Assembly: GCA_963831645.1 (NCBI GenBank)
Contig: CAWHQZ010000028.1
Span: 558,001 to 622,000, forward strand
Direction of reading: 5' to 3'
Length of the DNA: 64,000 nt
Origin: CAWHQZ01 sp963831645
GTDB taxonomy: Bacteria; Pseudomonadota; Alphaproteobacteria; Rhizobiales; Aestuariivirgaceae
The position numbers were made by a program, and so were the translations under genes. The notes below the pieces were generated by a model. The model had not been told where the DNA came from. It ran no database searches and saw only the letters and a list, made by a program, of their open reading frames with translations. Numbering within the stretch: the stretch's first letter is position 1; every line of letters starts with the position of its first letter. Below are positions 40,935 to 50,549 of this stretch, in pieces.

Positions 40935-43900
40935 TCATGCAGACTTAATGGGCCGATTTGCACTGGGGATCGTGAACTGGAAATCAGTGCCGTGCGGTCG
41001 TGCTCGGCGAGGCCCAGAGTCGGCCACCGTGCGCCTCGATAATGCTTCGACAGATCGACAGCCCCATGCCCATGCCTGTGGGCTTGGTCGTGAACAGCGG
41101 ATCAAAGATGCGATGACGGATCGCTTCCTCGATTCCAGTGCCCGAATCCTTGATCGTGACCTGAATGCTGCCTTCGCCGTCGACCTTCGATCCGATCCGC
41201 AGGACGCGAGGTCGATCGGTCACGAAGCTCATGGCGTCCGCCCCGTTCATGATCAGATTCATGATGACCTGTTGCAGCTGGACGCGATCGCCCAATGCAG
41301 GCGGAAGTTCCGCGGGCAGCGTCGTCTGAACCGCCACCGAGCGGCTCCGCAGCGCGCTCGCCGTCAGTGCGAGGACCTCCCGGATCGCCTCGTTGATGTC
41401 GAGCGCAATGTATTCCGGCTTGCGATGTTTGAGCAGCGCCCGAATGCGCGCGATCACCTCGCCTGCGCGATTGCCCTCCTCGACGATGCCTTCGAGCGAG
41501 TCCCTCGTCTCCTCGAGATTGGGCGGGGCGTGGGCCAACCATCGGAGCGCCGCATTTCCATAGGTGACGACCGCAGCGAGCGGTTGGTTGATTTCATGGG
41601 CGATGGACGCCGCGAGTTCGCCCATGGTCGTGAGCCGCGCCACTCGCGCGAGCTCCGCCTGCGCCTCGTGCATGGCCGCGTTGGCGCGGACGCGCTCGGT
41701 CTCGTCCATCGTGACGCCAATGTACTCGACCACGTCTCCGGACTCTTCGAACGGTTTGCCGACGCTATGAAGGTGCTTGACCGTCCCATCGCGCAGCACG
41801 GCGCGGAACGGGATGTCGAAGGGTTTCTTGTCCCGGATCGCTCGCGCGCTGTTCTCTTCCAGAGAAGCTCGATCCTCCGGGTGAATGAGTTCGATGAACA
41901 TCTGATGGGACAACTGCGTCGTTGCCGGGTCGAGGCCGAAGATGCGCCACTCTTCCGGCGACCAGAACAGCTCGCCGGTCTTCGTATTCCTGGCCCAGCA
42001 ACCGGTATGGCTCAGCTTTTCGGCTTCGGCCAGATAAGTCGCGGATCGTCGCAAATCGTGGACGAGTTGCTCTCGTTCGCGCTCCGCGTTCGATCAGATC
42101 CGTGACATCCCGGTTGATGCCGACCATGCGCACGGGCCGCCCGTCCGCGTTTCGGATGGTTTGCGCCGACGCCGCGAATGGTGCGGATGGCGCCGTCCGC
42201 TCGCCGCACCCTGAAGTCGGAGCCTGAACTCGCGATCGCCGCGAAGCGCGGCCTCGACATCGGCATTGGCCTGCGCGAAGTCTTCCGGCACGAGGCACCG
42301 CGACCATGCGTCGAAAGCGCCACTGAACTCATCCTTGCGAACGCCGTAGAGCCGGTACATCGAGTCGTCCCACACCAGCCGATCCTGCTCGACGTCCCAG
42401 TCCCAGATGCCGAGCCCTGCCGCGTCGATGGCGAGTTGCAGCCGCTCTTCGCTCACGCGCAGGCGGGCTTCGCTTTCCTTCAGCTCGCGCTCGCGACTCT
42501 TCCGCGTCTCGACTTCTCCGACCAGATCGTCAAACGACTTCTTGAGCCTGGCCGCCATGGCGTTGAACGATTCCGCGAGGGCATCCAGCTCCTCCAATTT
42601 GCTGCCTGGCACCCGGACGCTCAGGTCCCCGCGAGCCATCGTCCGCGTCGCCTGCGCCATGCGCCGGAGCGGCGCGGTCACCATCGACGCCAGTGCTGCG
42701 GCCAGCACGAGGGAGAGCACCAGCGCCAGGGCGAACACCATCGCGGAACGGCTGTTGGCTTTGCGCAAGCCCGCCAGATAGAACGCTTCGGGCATGGCCG
42801 TGACCAGAGTCCAATGATGGCCGGCGCTGTCGTCGCGATACGCGGTCGCGTAGGTCAGCCACGTTTCCCGCGAGAGCGGCTTCGCCGTGACGTAATCGAA
42901 CTGGAACTCCGTCGCTGCGTGCAGACAGGCCCGACGGACCGGTGTGCCGCGCCAGAGCCGCAACCGCGCTCTCCACCACCGGGTCGCCGACGGAAGCGGA
43001 CGAGGCGATCATCTTGCCGGTTCCGTCAAGGATGAAGGCGCGACCATCCGTGCCGACGGCCTGGCTTCGCAGCAGAGACGACGAGAGCGTCTTCGCGCTG
43101 GGCGCCTGCCGGCGGCGGCGAACGTGCGAGGTAGTCGTCCAGCCGCATGCGGATGTTCGCCGACATTGCCTGATGGAGCTTCGTCGCCAGCATCGCTGCA
43201 TCATCGTCTGCGCTCTGAAGCGCGACAATCGCCGTGGCGCCAACCATCACGAGCACCAGTGCGATGAACGGCGTGAAGATGAAGATCCGGATTGGCAGGC
43301 CTTCCTGTACCGGGTCGGCGCTGTCCCCGCGTCTCGCCGCGACCTGATTCCCAGATCCACTCGCTGCTCCCGATCGCGCGTTCTCTGACGTGTCCGGGGA
43401 TCTCCGCCCAGAACCATCCGAACCGTCTGGCCAGCGGCAGGGCGACCAGAAAGGCCACGGGCCCCATTACCCAGGTGATCGACGTCGTGAAGAACAGCGC
43501 CGACGTGATGCTGTGATACGAAATCCCCGAGGGGAACTGATCCGAACACACGTACCCCCACAACACGGGTTCCAGCGTCATGAACAAGACGGCGGCCGCC
43601 AGATATCGCCACCACGTCCTGGCCATCCGAAAGTCGGGATTCTTGCCGATGAACTGGTGGGCAATCCAGAAACACGCGGGATTGATGAAATATCCCGGCA
43701 GCCAGGCGAGCAGGAACTCCGGAGGGACACCCTCGATCAAGTCCGACAACCCGTACGCGAACGGAATGGTGATGAGCGCCGGGTAGCCCAGAAGAACGAC
43801 GCACAGCAGAACGACCAGATCCTTCAAGGACTCGAACGTCTGTGCGCCCGGGACCAGCACGATGAATGATCCGATGTAGCCGGTCGCGATGATCAGCACG

Positions 43901-44112
43901 AACGTCAGCGGCACGCTCAGGAACGCCTTCGCGTCCCACGTCTGCCGCGCCCGGCCGAATCCCCAATGCTCCCCGATCCGGAATGTAAAGCCGCCGAATG
44001 CGCAGATAGCCAGGAAGAGGCCGACGATATAGGCGAATCGCCCCCACACCTCCAGCATCGGAAGGGGGATGCTGCCAACGATCGCCTCAAACCAGGTGAT
44101 GACGGCCGTCAT
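40935..44112 (-). pseudogene. Membrane sensor histidine kinase with sensor, HAMP and PAS domains, multiply frameshifted
   Basis: Read across frames, one large kinase gene can be followed. It begins at 44112 with about six membrane helices (FAYIVGLFLAICAFGGFTFR, FVLIIATGYIGSFIVLVPG). After a shift near 43330 comes an extracytoplasmic domain, from IFIFTPFIALVLVMVGATAI through GTDGRAFILDGTGKMIAS. A further shift near 42960 leads to HAMP (VTAPLRRMAQATRTMARGDL) and a PAS (GLGIWDWDVEQDRLVWDDSM). After several shifts at 42230-42060 a second PAS appears (WSPEEWRIFGLDPATT). The HisKA is SIAHEINQPLAAVVTYGNAA. The ATPase ends with a shift near 40985; the true tail (DFQFTIPSAN) stops near 40935. At least six frameshifts make this a decayed gene unless the assembly is poor here. 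Confidence 0.78.
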
Positions 44113-44199
44113 GGTGGATCACGGGGCGTTGTGACGGATGCGCGATGCAGTTGTACCAAGAAACGCGGCGAATTTGCCGGAAGCCAGAGTGGTTAGCTG

Positions 44200-45927
44200 T
44201 CATTCCCGCAATCCCGCCTTGCGCAAGCCGTCGAGCAGGTGGTTGAGCAGCGCCGGTTCCGCATAGGGTTCTGCCGCGGCGACCAGCGCGATCTTGGCGT
44301 CGGGCCTAGCCTTCAGGAAGGCAGCTAGCTCCCGACGCGCCTCATCCGGCCGGCCAGCATGTGCGTAGGCTGCCGCAAAGAAGGCGTAGTGCCAGACATG
44401 GAACGTCGACATGTTGCGCAGCGCAACGATGGCCTCGTCGTAGCGGTTCAAATGAAAGAGCGCGTTGAAGCGGACCTCCCAGAACCATGTCGGCGAAAAG
44501 GGATCGCGCTCCATCGCCGCTTCCAGGCTTTGCACCGCCTCGGCCAATCTGCCGATCCGGACCAGCCAGTTGGCGCGGTCGGCCGCGATGTACACGTCGT
44601 TCGGGTTGAGGCTCACGGCACGGTCAAAATGTATGCCCGCAAGATCGAATTTCCGCTGATGCATGGCGACGTAACCCATCGCGTCGTGGCTCGCGGCATC
44701 GTGGTCATCGAGCGCCAGGGCCGTGCGCGCACACGCATCGGCTCGCTGGAGTTTCTCAGGCTCTTGGTCCAGCCAATACTGGACGACCAGGGCCAGCGCC
44801 CGGAAGGCGTAGGCATGGATGTAACCGGGATCCAACTCGATGGCACGAGCATAGAAAGTTTCAGCACCGGCGAGATCGAAACAGGCGTCACGCTCCCGCC
44901 CCTGCAGGAAATAGTCGTAAGCTGCCAATTCCGGGGTTGGTTTCCGCTTGGCCAATTCGGTGCCACTGGCAGCCACGCGCCCCACCAGGGTGGCGGCGAT
45001 GGTGCGCGCGATCTCGTCCTGGACGGTGAAGACATCCTGCAAGTCCCGATCGTAGCGTTCGGCCCACAGATGCGTTTCGGTCGCGGCGTTGATGAGCTGA
45101 GCCGTGACTCGGAGCCGGCCGCCGAAGCGGCGCACGCTGCCCTCGACGATGTAACGAACGCCCAGTTTCCGCCGCACGGCGCCCATGTCGACCGCCGGGC
45201 CGCGAAACTGGAACGAGGAGTTGCGGGCGATGACGAATAGCGACCGGTAGCGCGATAGCTCTGTAATAATGTCTTCGGTGATTCCGTCGGAGAAATACTG
45301 CTGATCGGCATCATCGCTCATATTGGTGAACGGAAGGACTGCGATTGACGGCTTGGACGGCGACACGGCGCTGGTTGTGGCGTCGGAGGACGGTTTCACG
45401 CCGACCTCGATACGGAACATGCGGATCGGCTTGGCGATGTTCTTGACCTCACGTTCGCCCAGATCCTGAAGATCGAGGGCAATCTTGCCGCGGATCTCGT
45501 CGTTCACCTTGCCAGAAATACAGATACCGCCGGGCTCTGCCATCGCCTCCAGCCGCGCCGCGATATTGACCCCATCGCCATAGAGATCTCCGTTCTCGAT
45601 GACGATATCACCCAGATTGACGCCGATGCGCAGCACGATCCGCTGATCGTCCGGCGCCTCGACATTCGCCGCCATCATGTCCTCTTGCAGGCGGACAGCA
45701 CATTCAACGGCATTGACCGCACTTGCAAACTCTACCAATACTCCGTCTCCCATAGTTTTCACGATGCGGCCGTGGTGGCGCCTGAGCAGTGGTTCGAGCA
45801 CGCTCTTGCGACGGGCTTTGAGGGCAGCCAGCGTACCGGCTTCGTCCACCTCCATGAGGCGGCTGTATCCGACCACGTCGGCGGCGAGGATGGCCGCAAG
45901 TCGACGCGTGACTTGTTCTTCGGCCAT
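44200..45927 (-). CDS. Class III adenylate cyclase with TolB-like and TPR domains
   Basis: 575 residues. Cyclase domain at about 8-185: metal Asp in LAADVVGYSRLMEVDEAGT, second Asp in KTMGDGVLVEFASAVNAVE, and transition-state residues in LYGDGVNIAARLEAMAEPGG. TolB-like segment at about 195-330 (PSIAVLPFTNMSDDADQQYF, LFVIARNSSFQFRG, VRYIVEGSVRR, LINAATETHLWAERYD). TPR repeats fill about 350-570, ending LLDGLRKAGLRE. No membrane helix, so probably soluble cAMP-producing. The TolB/TPR half is closely related to that of the winged-helix protein at 5215-6783. Confidence 0.9.
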   Translation of the reverse strand: MAEEQVTRRLAAILAADVVGYSRLMEVDEAGTLAALKARRKSVLEPLLRRHHGRIVKTMGDGVLVEFASAVNAVECAVRLQEDMMAANVEAPDDQRIVLRIGVNLGDIVIENGDLYGDGVNIAARLEAMAEPGGICISGKVNDEIRGKIALDLQDLGEREVKNIAKPIRMFRIEVGVKPSSDATTSAVSPSKPSIAVLPFTNMSDDADQQYFSDGITEDIITELSRYRSLFVIARNSSFQFRGPAVDMGAVRRKLGVRYIVEGSVRRFGGRLRVTAQLINAATETHLWAERYDRDLQDVFTVQDEIARTIAATLVGRVAASGTELAKRKPTPELAAYDYFLQGRERDACFDLAGAETFYARAIELDPGYIHAYAFRALALVVQYWLDQEPEKLQRADACARTALALDDHDAASHDAMGYVAMHQRKFDLAGIHFDRAVSLNPNDVYIAADRANWLVRIGRLAEAVQSLEAAMERDPFSPTWFWEVRFNALFHLNRYDEAIVALRNMSTFHVWHYAFFAAAYAHAGRPDEARRELAAFLKARPDAKIALVAAAEPYAEPALLNHLLDGLRKAGLRE

Positions 45928-46135
45928 GGGGTCAGATTGCTTTCTGAGAGCTACGGATGGGATTGTACTGACGCCCTGCAGGGAAGTCTACCGAGCCGGA
46001 TGTCCAGTTCGGGTCACGAGCCGCCCCGCCCCCTCGGCGCTTGGCTGCAAGAGACCGGAAGCGGACGCCTCAGACTTGAGCGCCGCGCTGGCAAGCCTCC
46101 CAACCCTGCATAGCGGGCAAAGACTTGTGATCTTC

Positions 46136-47494
46136 CTACACATTCGCAGAACGTTCCGCGGCCCCGCGAACGGGCGGGAAGCTGGCCTCTTCCAGCGCCT
46201 TGAGGCGCGCGCCCAGCGTGATGGCGCGGATCACGAAGAAGGTGTTGAGGGAAAGCCACAACCCGTGATTGCCCAGCGACCGGGTGGCGATCCACCATAC
46301 CGCCAGGTAGACCACCAGACTGATGAGCATCATGTTGCGCATGTCGGCGGTACGCGTAGCCCCGGTGAAGATGCCGTCGAGCTGAAAGCAGATCACCCCG
46401 GCAATCGCGGAAATCGCCACCCACGGCAGATAGATTTTGGCCGTGGCGCGCACCTCCGCATTGGTGGCCAGGAGATCGATGATTGCCGGCCCGCCGAGGT
46501 AGATGACGAGCGCCAGCAGCGCTCCCACCACCAGAGCCCACAGCGTGGTGATGGCGACGGCGTCGCGGTAGCGCTGGCGTTCGTGCGCCCCCACTGACTG
46601 TCCGACGAGGGCTTCGGCAGCGTAGGCAAAACCGTCGACGAGGAAGGCGGCTACCTCGAACAGGTTGATCAGCACGGCATTGGCGGACACGATCACATCG
46701 CCCGCCTTTGCTCCCTGCGCCGCATGCCACCAGAACGCGAAGACCAGGCACCAGGTGCGGATCATGATGTCGAAGTTGATGATGAAGGTGCGCCGGAACC
46801 TGGCGGCATCAAAAATCAGCGCGTGGTCGGGCCGAAGGCCGCGCCGCCGCAGCTCCAGCCCGACCACTGCAAGACCAACGAAGGCGGCGCTGATTTCGGC
46901 GATCAGAGTTCCCAGCGCGACGCCGTCCGAGGTCATGTCGAAGTGCAGGACGAACAACGCATCGAGCGCGATATTGGAGAGATTCAGGTAGAGTTGCAGC
47001 GCCAGCGCCAGTCCGGCCCGGCCCTGGCCGATCAGCCAGCCGAGCACGACGAAATTGACCAGCGCGAACGGCGCCGACCGGATACGGATGCGAAAGTAGA
47101 CTGCCGCATGGTGCTCGACCTCGGCCGAGCCCTGGACGAATTCGGCGACCATCTTCTCGATGAGCGGAGCCGCCGTGATCAGGCCCAGTCCGCAGACCGC
47201 GGCCACCAGCAGGGCGCGGAAGAGGACGGCGGCGAGCTCGCGCTCATCACCCGAACCATATGCCTGTGCGGCAAGTCCGCTCGTCCCCAGGCGCAGAAAA
47301 CCGAATCCCCAGTAGAGGAAACTGAAGATCAGCGAGCCGATGGCGATGGCGCCGATAAAGTAGGGCTCCGGCAGCCTGCCGATCACGGCCGTATCGACGA
47401 CGCCGATCAGCGGCTCCGAAACGTTGGAGAGCATGATCGGGACGGCGATCGCCAGGACGCTTTTGTGGGTGACCGCGCCGAGGCCTCTGCTCAT
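46136..47494 (-). CDS. MATE-family multidrug/Na+ antiporter (DinF type)
   Basis: 452 residues, twelve predicted membrane helices. The N-terminal half begins VLAIAVPIMLSNVSEPLIGV with DTAVIGRLPEPYFIGAIAIG. The central FLYWGFGFLRLGTSGLAAQA and the C-terminal half (FLVDGFAYAAEALVGQSVGA) show the MATE internal duplication. DinF-like members export cationic compounds using ion gradients. It is divergent from the MerR-type regulator, with three 12-bp tandem repeats just before its start. Confidence 0.92.
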   Translation of the reverse strand: MSRGLGAVTHKSVLAIAVPIMLSNVSEPLIGVVDTAVIGRLPEPYFIGAIAIGSLIFSFLYWGFGFLRLGTSGLAAQAYGSGDERELAAVLFRALLVAAVCGLGLITAAPLIEKMVAEFVQGSAEVEHHAAVYFRIRIRSAPFALVNFVVLGWLIGQGRAGLALALQLYLNLSNIALDALFVLHFDMTSDGVALGTLIAEISAAFVGLAVVGLELRRRGLRPDHALIFDAARFRRTFIINFDIMIRTWCLVFAFWWHAAQGAKAGDVIVSANAVLINLFEVAAFLVDGFAYAAEALVGQSVGAHERQRYRDAVAITTLWALVVGALLALVIYLGGPAIIDLLATNAEVRATAKIYLPWVAISAIAGVICFQLDGIFTGATRTADMRNMMLISLVVYLAVWWIATRSLGNHGLWLSLNTFFVIRAITLGARLKALEEASFPPVRGAAERSANV

Positions 47495-47508
47495 GGTCCT
47501 GCTCGAAG

Positions 47509-47544
47509 GTTAACTTTCTCGGTAAACTCTCCGTTAAACTGTGG
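47509..47544. repeat. Three tandem 12-bp repeats in MATE/MerR divergent region
   Basis: GTTAACTTTCTC (47509), GGTAAACTCTCC (47521) and GTTAAACTGTGG (47533) follow each other without gaps. They lie 15-50 bp upstream of the MATE start and are candidate regulator half-sites. Confidence 0.5.
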
Positions 47545-47671
47545 AGGGGACAGAGTTTTTTTGGCGGGATCGGAGGATTGTGAGACCTGCTGCCGCAGGG
47601 TCATGTAATTTCTTACCTGGACGTCATATTGGTTCAGAAGGAAGCCTCAAAAACTTTGAAAGGACAGTGGT

Positions 47672-48127
47672 GTGAATGAAGTGGCCCAAGTCCGGTCGAG
47701 CCGGGAGCGAACCTATTCCATCAGCGAACTGTGTCGCGAATTCGAGGTGACACCCAGGACCCTGCGCTTTTATGAACAGAAGGGATTGTTGGCGCCTGCC
47801 CGGCGAGGCTGGACGCGGCTCTTCAGCTACCGGGATCATGCCAGGTTGAGGCTCATCCTTCGCGGCAAGCGAGTGGGCTTCACACTCGAAGAGATCAAGG
47901 AGATGCTCGATCTCTACAACCTGCGCGATGGGCAGGTCACTCAGTTGCAGGTTGCCTCGGTTAAAATGCGCGATCGGCTCGAGGTTCTGCGGCGGCAACG
48001 AAGCGAGCTGGAGGCGGCCATCGCCGACCTCGAGCGAACTTGCGGCATAGTGGAAGGCATGTTACGCGAACGTCAGGAGCGCCCGAAGGCCGTACAGGAG
48101 CGTCCGAAGGCCGCAAACGAGCGCTGA
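47672..48127 (+). CDS. MerR-family regulator of beta-oxidation operon
   Basis: 151 residues from GTG 47672 with AAAGGACAG upstream. The winged helix reads YSISELCREFEVTPRTLRFY then EQKGLLAPARRGWTRLFSYR. A long dimerisation helix follows (LEEIKEMLDLYNLRDGQVTQ and RSELEAAIADLERTCG). The end carries a degenerate repeat, QERPKAV-QERPKAA. It heads an acyl-CoA dehydrogenase-thiolase-FadJ operon, as do LiuR-type MerR regulators of fatty or branched-chain acid catabolism, so an acyl-CoA-responsive role is likely. Confidence 0.88.
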   Translation: MNEVAQVRSSRERTYSISELCREFEVTPRTLRFYEQKGLLAPARRGWTRLFSYRDHARLRLILRGKRVGFTLEEIKEMLDLYNLRDGQVTQLQVASVKMRDRLEVLRRQRSELEAAIADLERTCGIVEGMLRERQERPKAVQERPKAANER

Positions 48128-48160
48128 GCTTCACGACCCGGAATCCGTGGAGGCGAGAAG

Positions 48161-49324
48161 ATGACCGGGTTGCAGGTGGCCACCCCCGAGTGGTTTGACA
48201 GTGAGCTTGAGCTGCTCGGCGAGACCTGCCGGCGTTTCTACCTCGATGAATGCGCCCCCCAATACGAGCGATGGGAAAGTCAGGGTCAGGTCGACAGGGA
48301 TATCTGGCTGAGGGCGGGAGACATCGGCCTATTGTGTCCCTCGGTACCGGAAGCGTTCGGCGGGCCCGGCGGGAACTTCGCCCATGACGCCGTCATAGCG
48401 CACGCAGCGACCCGGTTCGGCATCGACGGGCTCGGCCTCGGTTTCGCCCTCCACAGCTCGATCGCTGCTCCCTATCTTCTTCAGTACGCTTCCGAGGATC
48501 AGAAGCGCCGCTGGCTGCCCAAGCTCGCGCACGGGCAAATGATCGCTGCCATCGCGATGACCGAGCCGGTGGCGGGCTCCGATCTCCAGGGTATCCGCAC
48601 CGCCGCTGCGCGCCGCGGCAACCAGTACGTGATCAACGGTCAGAAGACCTTCATCACCAACGGGCAGCTTGCCGAGCTGATCGTGGTGGTCGCCAAGACG
48701 GACCCCGCCGGGGGCGCCAAGGGCACCAGCCTCTTCGTCGTAGAGACTGAAAACAGCGACGGGTTTCGCCGCGGCGGCAACCTCGACAAGATCGGCTTCA
48801 AATCCAACGATACCGCCGAGCTGTTTTTCGACGGGGTCGAGGTGCCGGCAGAGAACCTGCTGGGGATGGAAGAGGGCCAGGGATTCTACATGCTCATGGA
48901 GCAGCTTCCCCAGGAGCGGCTGGTCATCGCGCTGGGCGCGATGGGCCGCATCGAGCGGGCCCTCGAGGTTACCATCGACTACGTGCGCAACCGTCAGGCG
49001 TTTGGCGCGGCCCTCATCGATTTCCAGAACACGCAGTTCGTGCTCGCCGAATGCAAAGCCGAAGCCACCATAGCCAAGGTGTTCGTCAATTACTGCATCG
49101 GCGAACACCTGAAGAAAACGCTCGACACCGCCACCGCCTCGATGGCGAAATACTGGTTGACCGATCTGCAGTGCAGGATCATCGACCGATGCCTGCAGCT
49201 GCATGGCGGCTATGGCTACATGAATGAATATCCGATCGCCCGCATGTATCGCGATGCGCGCGTCGAGCGCATCTACGGCGGCACCAACGAGATCATGAAG
49301 ATGCTCATTGCACGTACTTTGTAG
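48161..49324 (+). CDS. Acyl-CoA dehydrogenase
   Basis: 387 residues. FAD and substrate sites are seen at IAAIAMTEPVAGSDLQGIRT, YVINGQKTFITNGQLAELIV, QAFGAALIDFQNTQFVLAEC and LQLHGGYGYMNEYPIARMYR. The catalytic Glu position is in ARVERIYGGTNEIMKMLIAR. It catalyses the first alpha,beta-oxidation of an acyl-CoA, passing electrons to ETF. Chain length is not readable from sequence. It is the first enzyme gene of the operon behind the MerR gene; thiolase follows 11 bases later. Confidence 0.92.
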   Translation: MTGLQVATPEWFDSELELLGETCRRFYLDECAPQYERWESQGQVDRDIWLRAGDIGLLCPSVPEAFGGPGGNFAHDAVIAHAATRFGIDGLGLGFALHSSIAAPYLLQYASEDQKRRWLPKLAHGQMIAAIAMTEPVAGSDLQGIRTAAARRGNQYVINGQKTFITNGQLAELIVVVAKTDPAGGAKGTSLFVVETENSDGFRRGGNLDKIGFKSNDTAELFFDGVEVPAENLLGMEEGQGFYMLMEQLPQERLVIALGAMGRIERALEVTIDYVRNRQAFGAALIDFQNTQFVLAECKAEATIAKVFVNYCIGEHLKKTLDTATASMAKYWLTDLQCRIIDRCLQLHGGYGYMNEYPIARMYRDARVERIYGGTNEIMKMLIARTL

Positions 49325-49335
49325 GAATCGCACAG

Positions 49336-50544
49336 ATGCCCGAATGCTTCGTCTATGATCATGTGCGCACCCCGCGCGGCCGCGGCAAGGCGGATGGCTC
49401 GTTGCATGAGGTGACCGCCCTCGAGCTCGCCTCGCAGACCCTGCGTTCGATCCGCGATCGCAACGGCCTCGACACGCGACTTGTCGACGATGTGGTGCTG
49501 GGCTGCGTCGATCCGGTCGCCGAGGCGGGCGCCAACATCGCGCGCACGGCGGTGCTCAACGCCGGTTACGCCCAGACGGTCGCCGGCATCCAGGTCCATC
49601 GCTTCTGCGCTTCGGGCCTCGATGCCATCAATTTCGCCTCCGCCGAGATCATGAGCGGCGTGCACGACATGGCGGTGGGCGGCGGGGTGGAATCCATGAG
49701 CCGCATCGGCATCGGCGCATCCGGAGGCGCCTGGCCGGTCGATCCGGCGGTGGCGCTGAAGAGCTATTATCTGCCCCAGGGCATCTCCGCCGATCTCATC
49801 GCCACCAAATTCGGCTACTCGCGCGATGATGTCGACGCCTATGCAGTGGAAAGCCAGAAGCGCGCCGCCGCTTCCTGGTCGACGGGAGCGTTCGCCAGAT
49901 CGGTGGTTCCGGTGAAAGACAGGAACGGTCTGACGATTCTCGATCGCGACGAGCATATGCGGCCGGATGCGAGCATGCAGTCGCTGGCCGCGCTCAAGCC
50001 GGCGTTCGCCGAGTGGGGCGAACAGCATGGTTTCGACGCGGTCGCCGTTCAACGCTATCCGGAGCTGGAGAACATCAAACATGTCCATCATGCCGGGAAC
50101 TCGTCGGGCATCGTCGATGGCGCAGCCGCGGTTCTGCTAGGCAACCGGCGGGTCGGCCGCCGCGCCGGCCTGAAGGCGCGCGGCCGCATCAGGGCGTTCG
50201 CCAACATCGGTTCCGAGCCCTCGATCATGTTGACGGGCCCGGCCGACGTGACACGCAAGGTTCTGAAACGCGCCAGGATGACGCTTCAGGATATCGATCT
50301 CTTCGAGGTCAACGAGGCATTCGCCTCAATGGTGCTGCTCTACAACGAGCTTCTCGATCTCGATCCCGCCAGGGTCAATGTCGCGGGCGGCGCCATCGCC
50401 ATGGGCCATCCGCTGGGGGCGACCGGCGCCATGATCTTCGGCACGGTGCTCGACGAGCTCGAGCGGCGCGATCTCAATACGGCGCTCGTTACCTTGTGCA
50501 TCGGCGCCGGCATGGGAACTGCCACCATCGTCGAGCGCATCTGA
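49336..50544 (+). CDS. Acetyl-CoA C-acyltransferase (thiolase)
   Basis: 402 residues. The acyl-binding Cys is in VHRFCASGLDAINFASAEI, with GGGVESMSR following. The C-terminal His is in NVAGGAIAMGHPLGATGAMI and the second Cys in VTLCIGAGMGTATIVER. LFEVNEAFASMVLLYNE is the usual late segment. It performs thiolytic cleavage of 3-ketoacyl-CoA, the last step of the cycle whose other steps are encoded on either side. It ends 5 bases before the FadJ-like start. Confidence 0.93.
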   Translation: MPECFVYDHVRTPRGRGKADGSLHEVTALELASQTLRSIRDRNGLDTRLVDDVVLGCVDPVAEAGANIARTAVLNAGYAQTVAGIQVHRFCASGLDAINFASAEIMSGVHDMAVGGGVESMSRIGIGASGGAWPVDPAVALKSYYLPQGISADLIATKFGYSRDDVDAYAVESQKRAAASWSTGAFARSVVPVKDRNGLTILDRDEHMRPDASMQSLAALKPAFAEWGEQHGFDAVAVQRYPELENIKHVHHAGNSSGIVDGAAAVLLGNRRVGRRAGLKARGRIRAFANIGSEPSIMLTGPADVTRKVLKRARMTLQDIDLFEVNEAFASMVLLYNELLDLDPARVNVAGGAIAMGHPLGATGAMIFGTVLDELERRDLNTALVTLCIGAGMGTATIVERI

Positions 50545-50549
50545 CGGCC

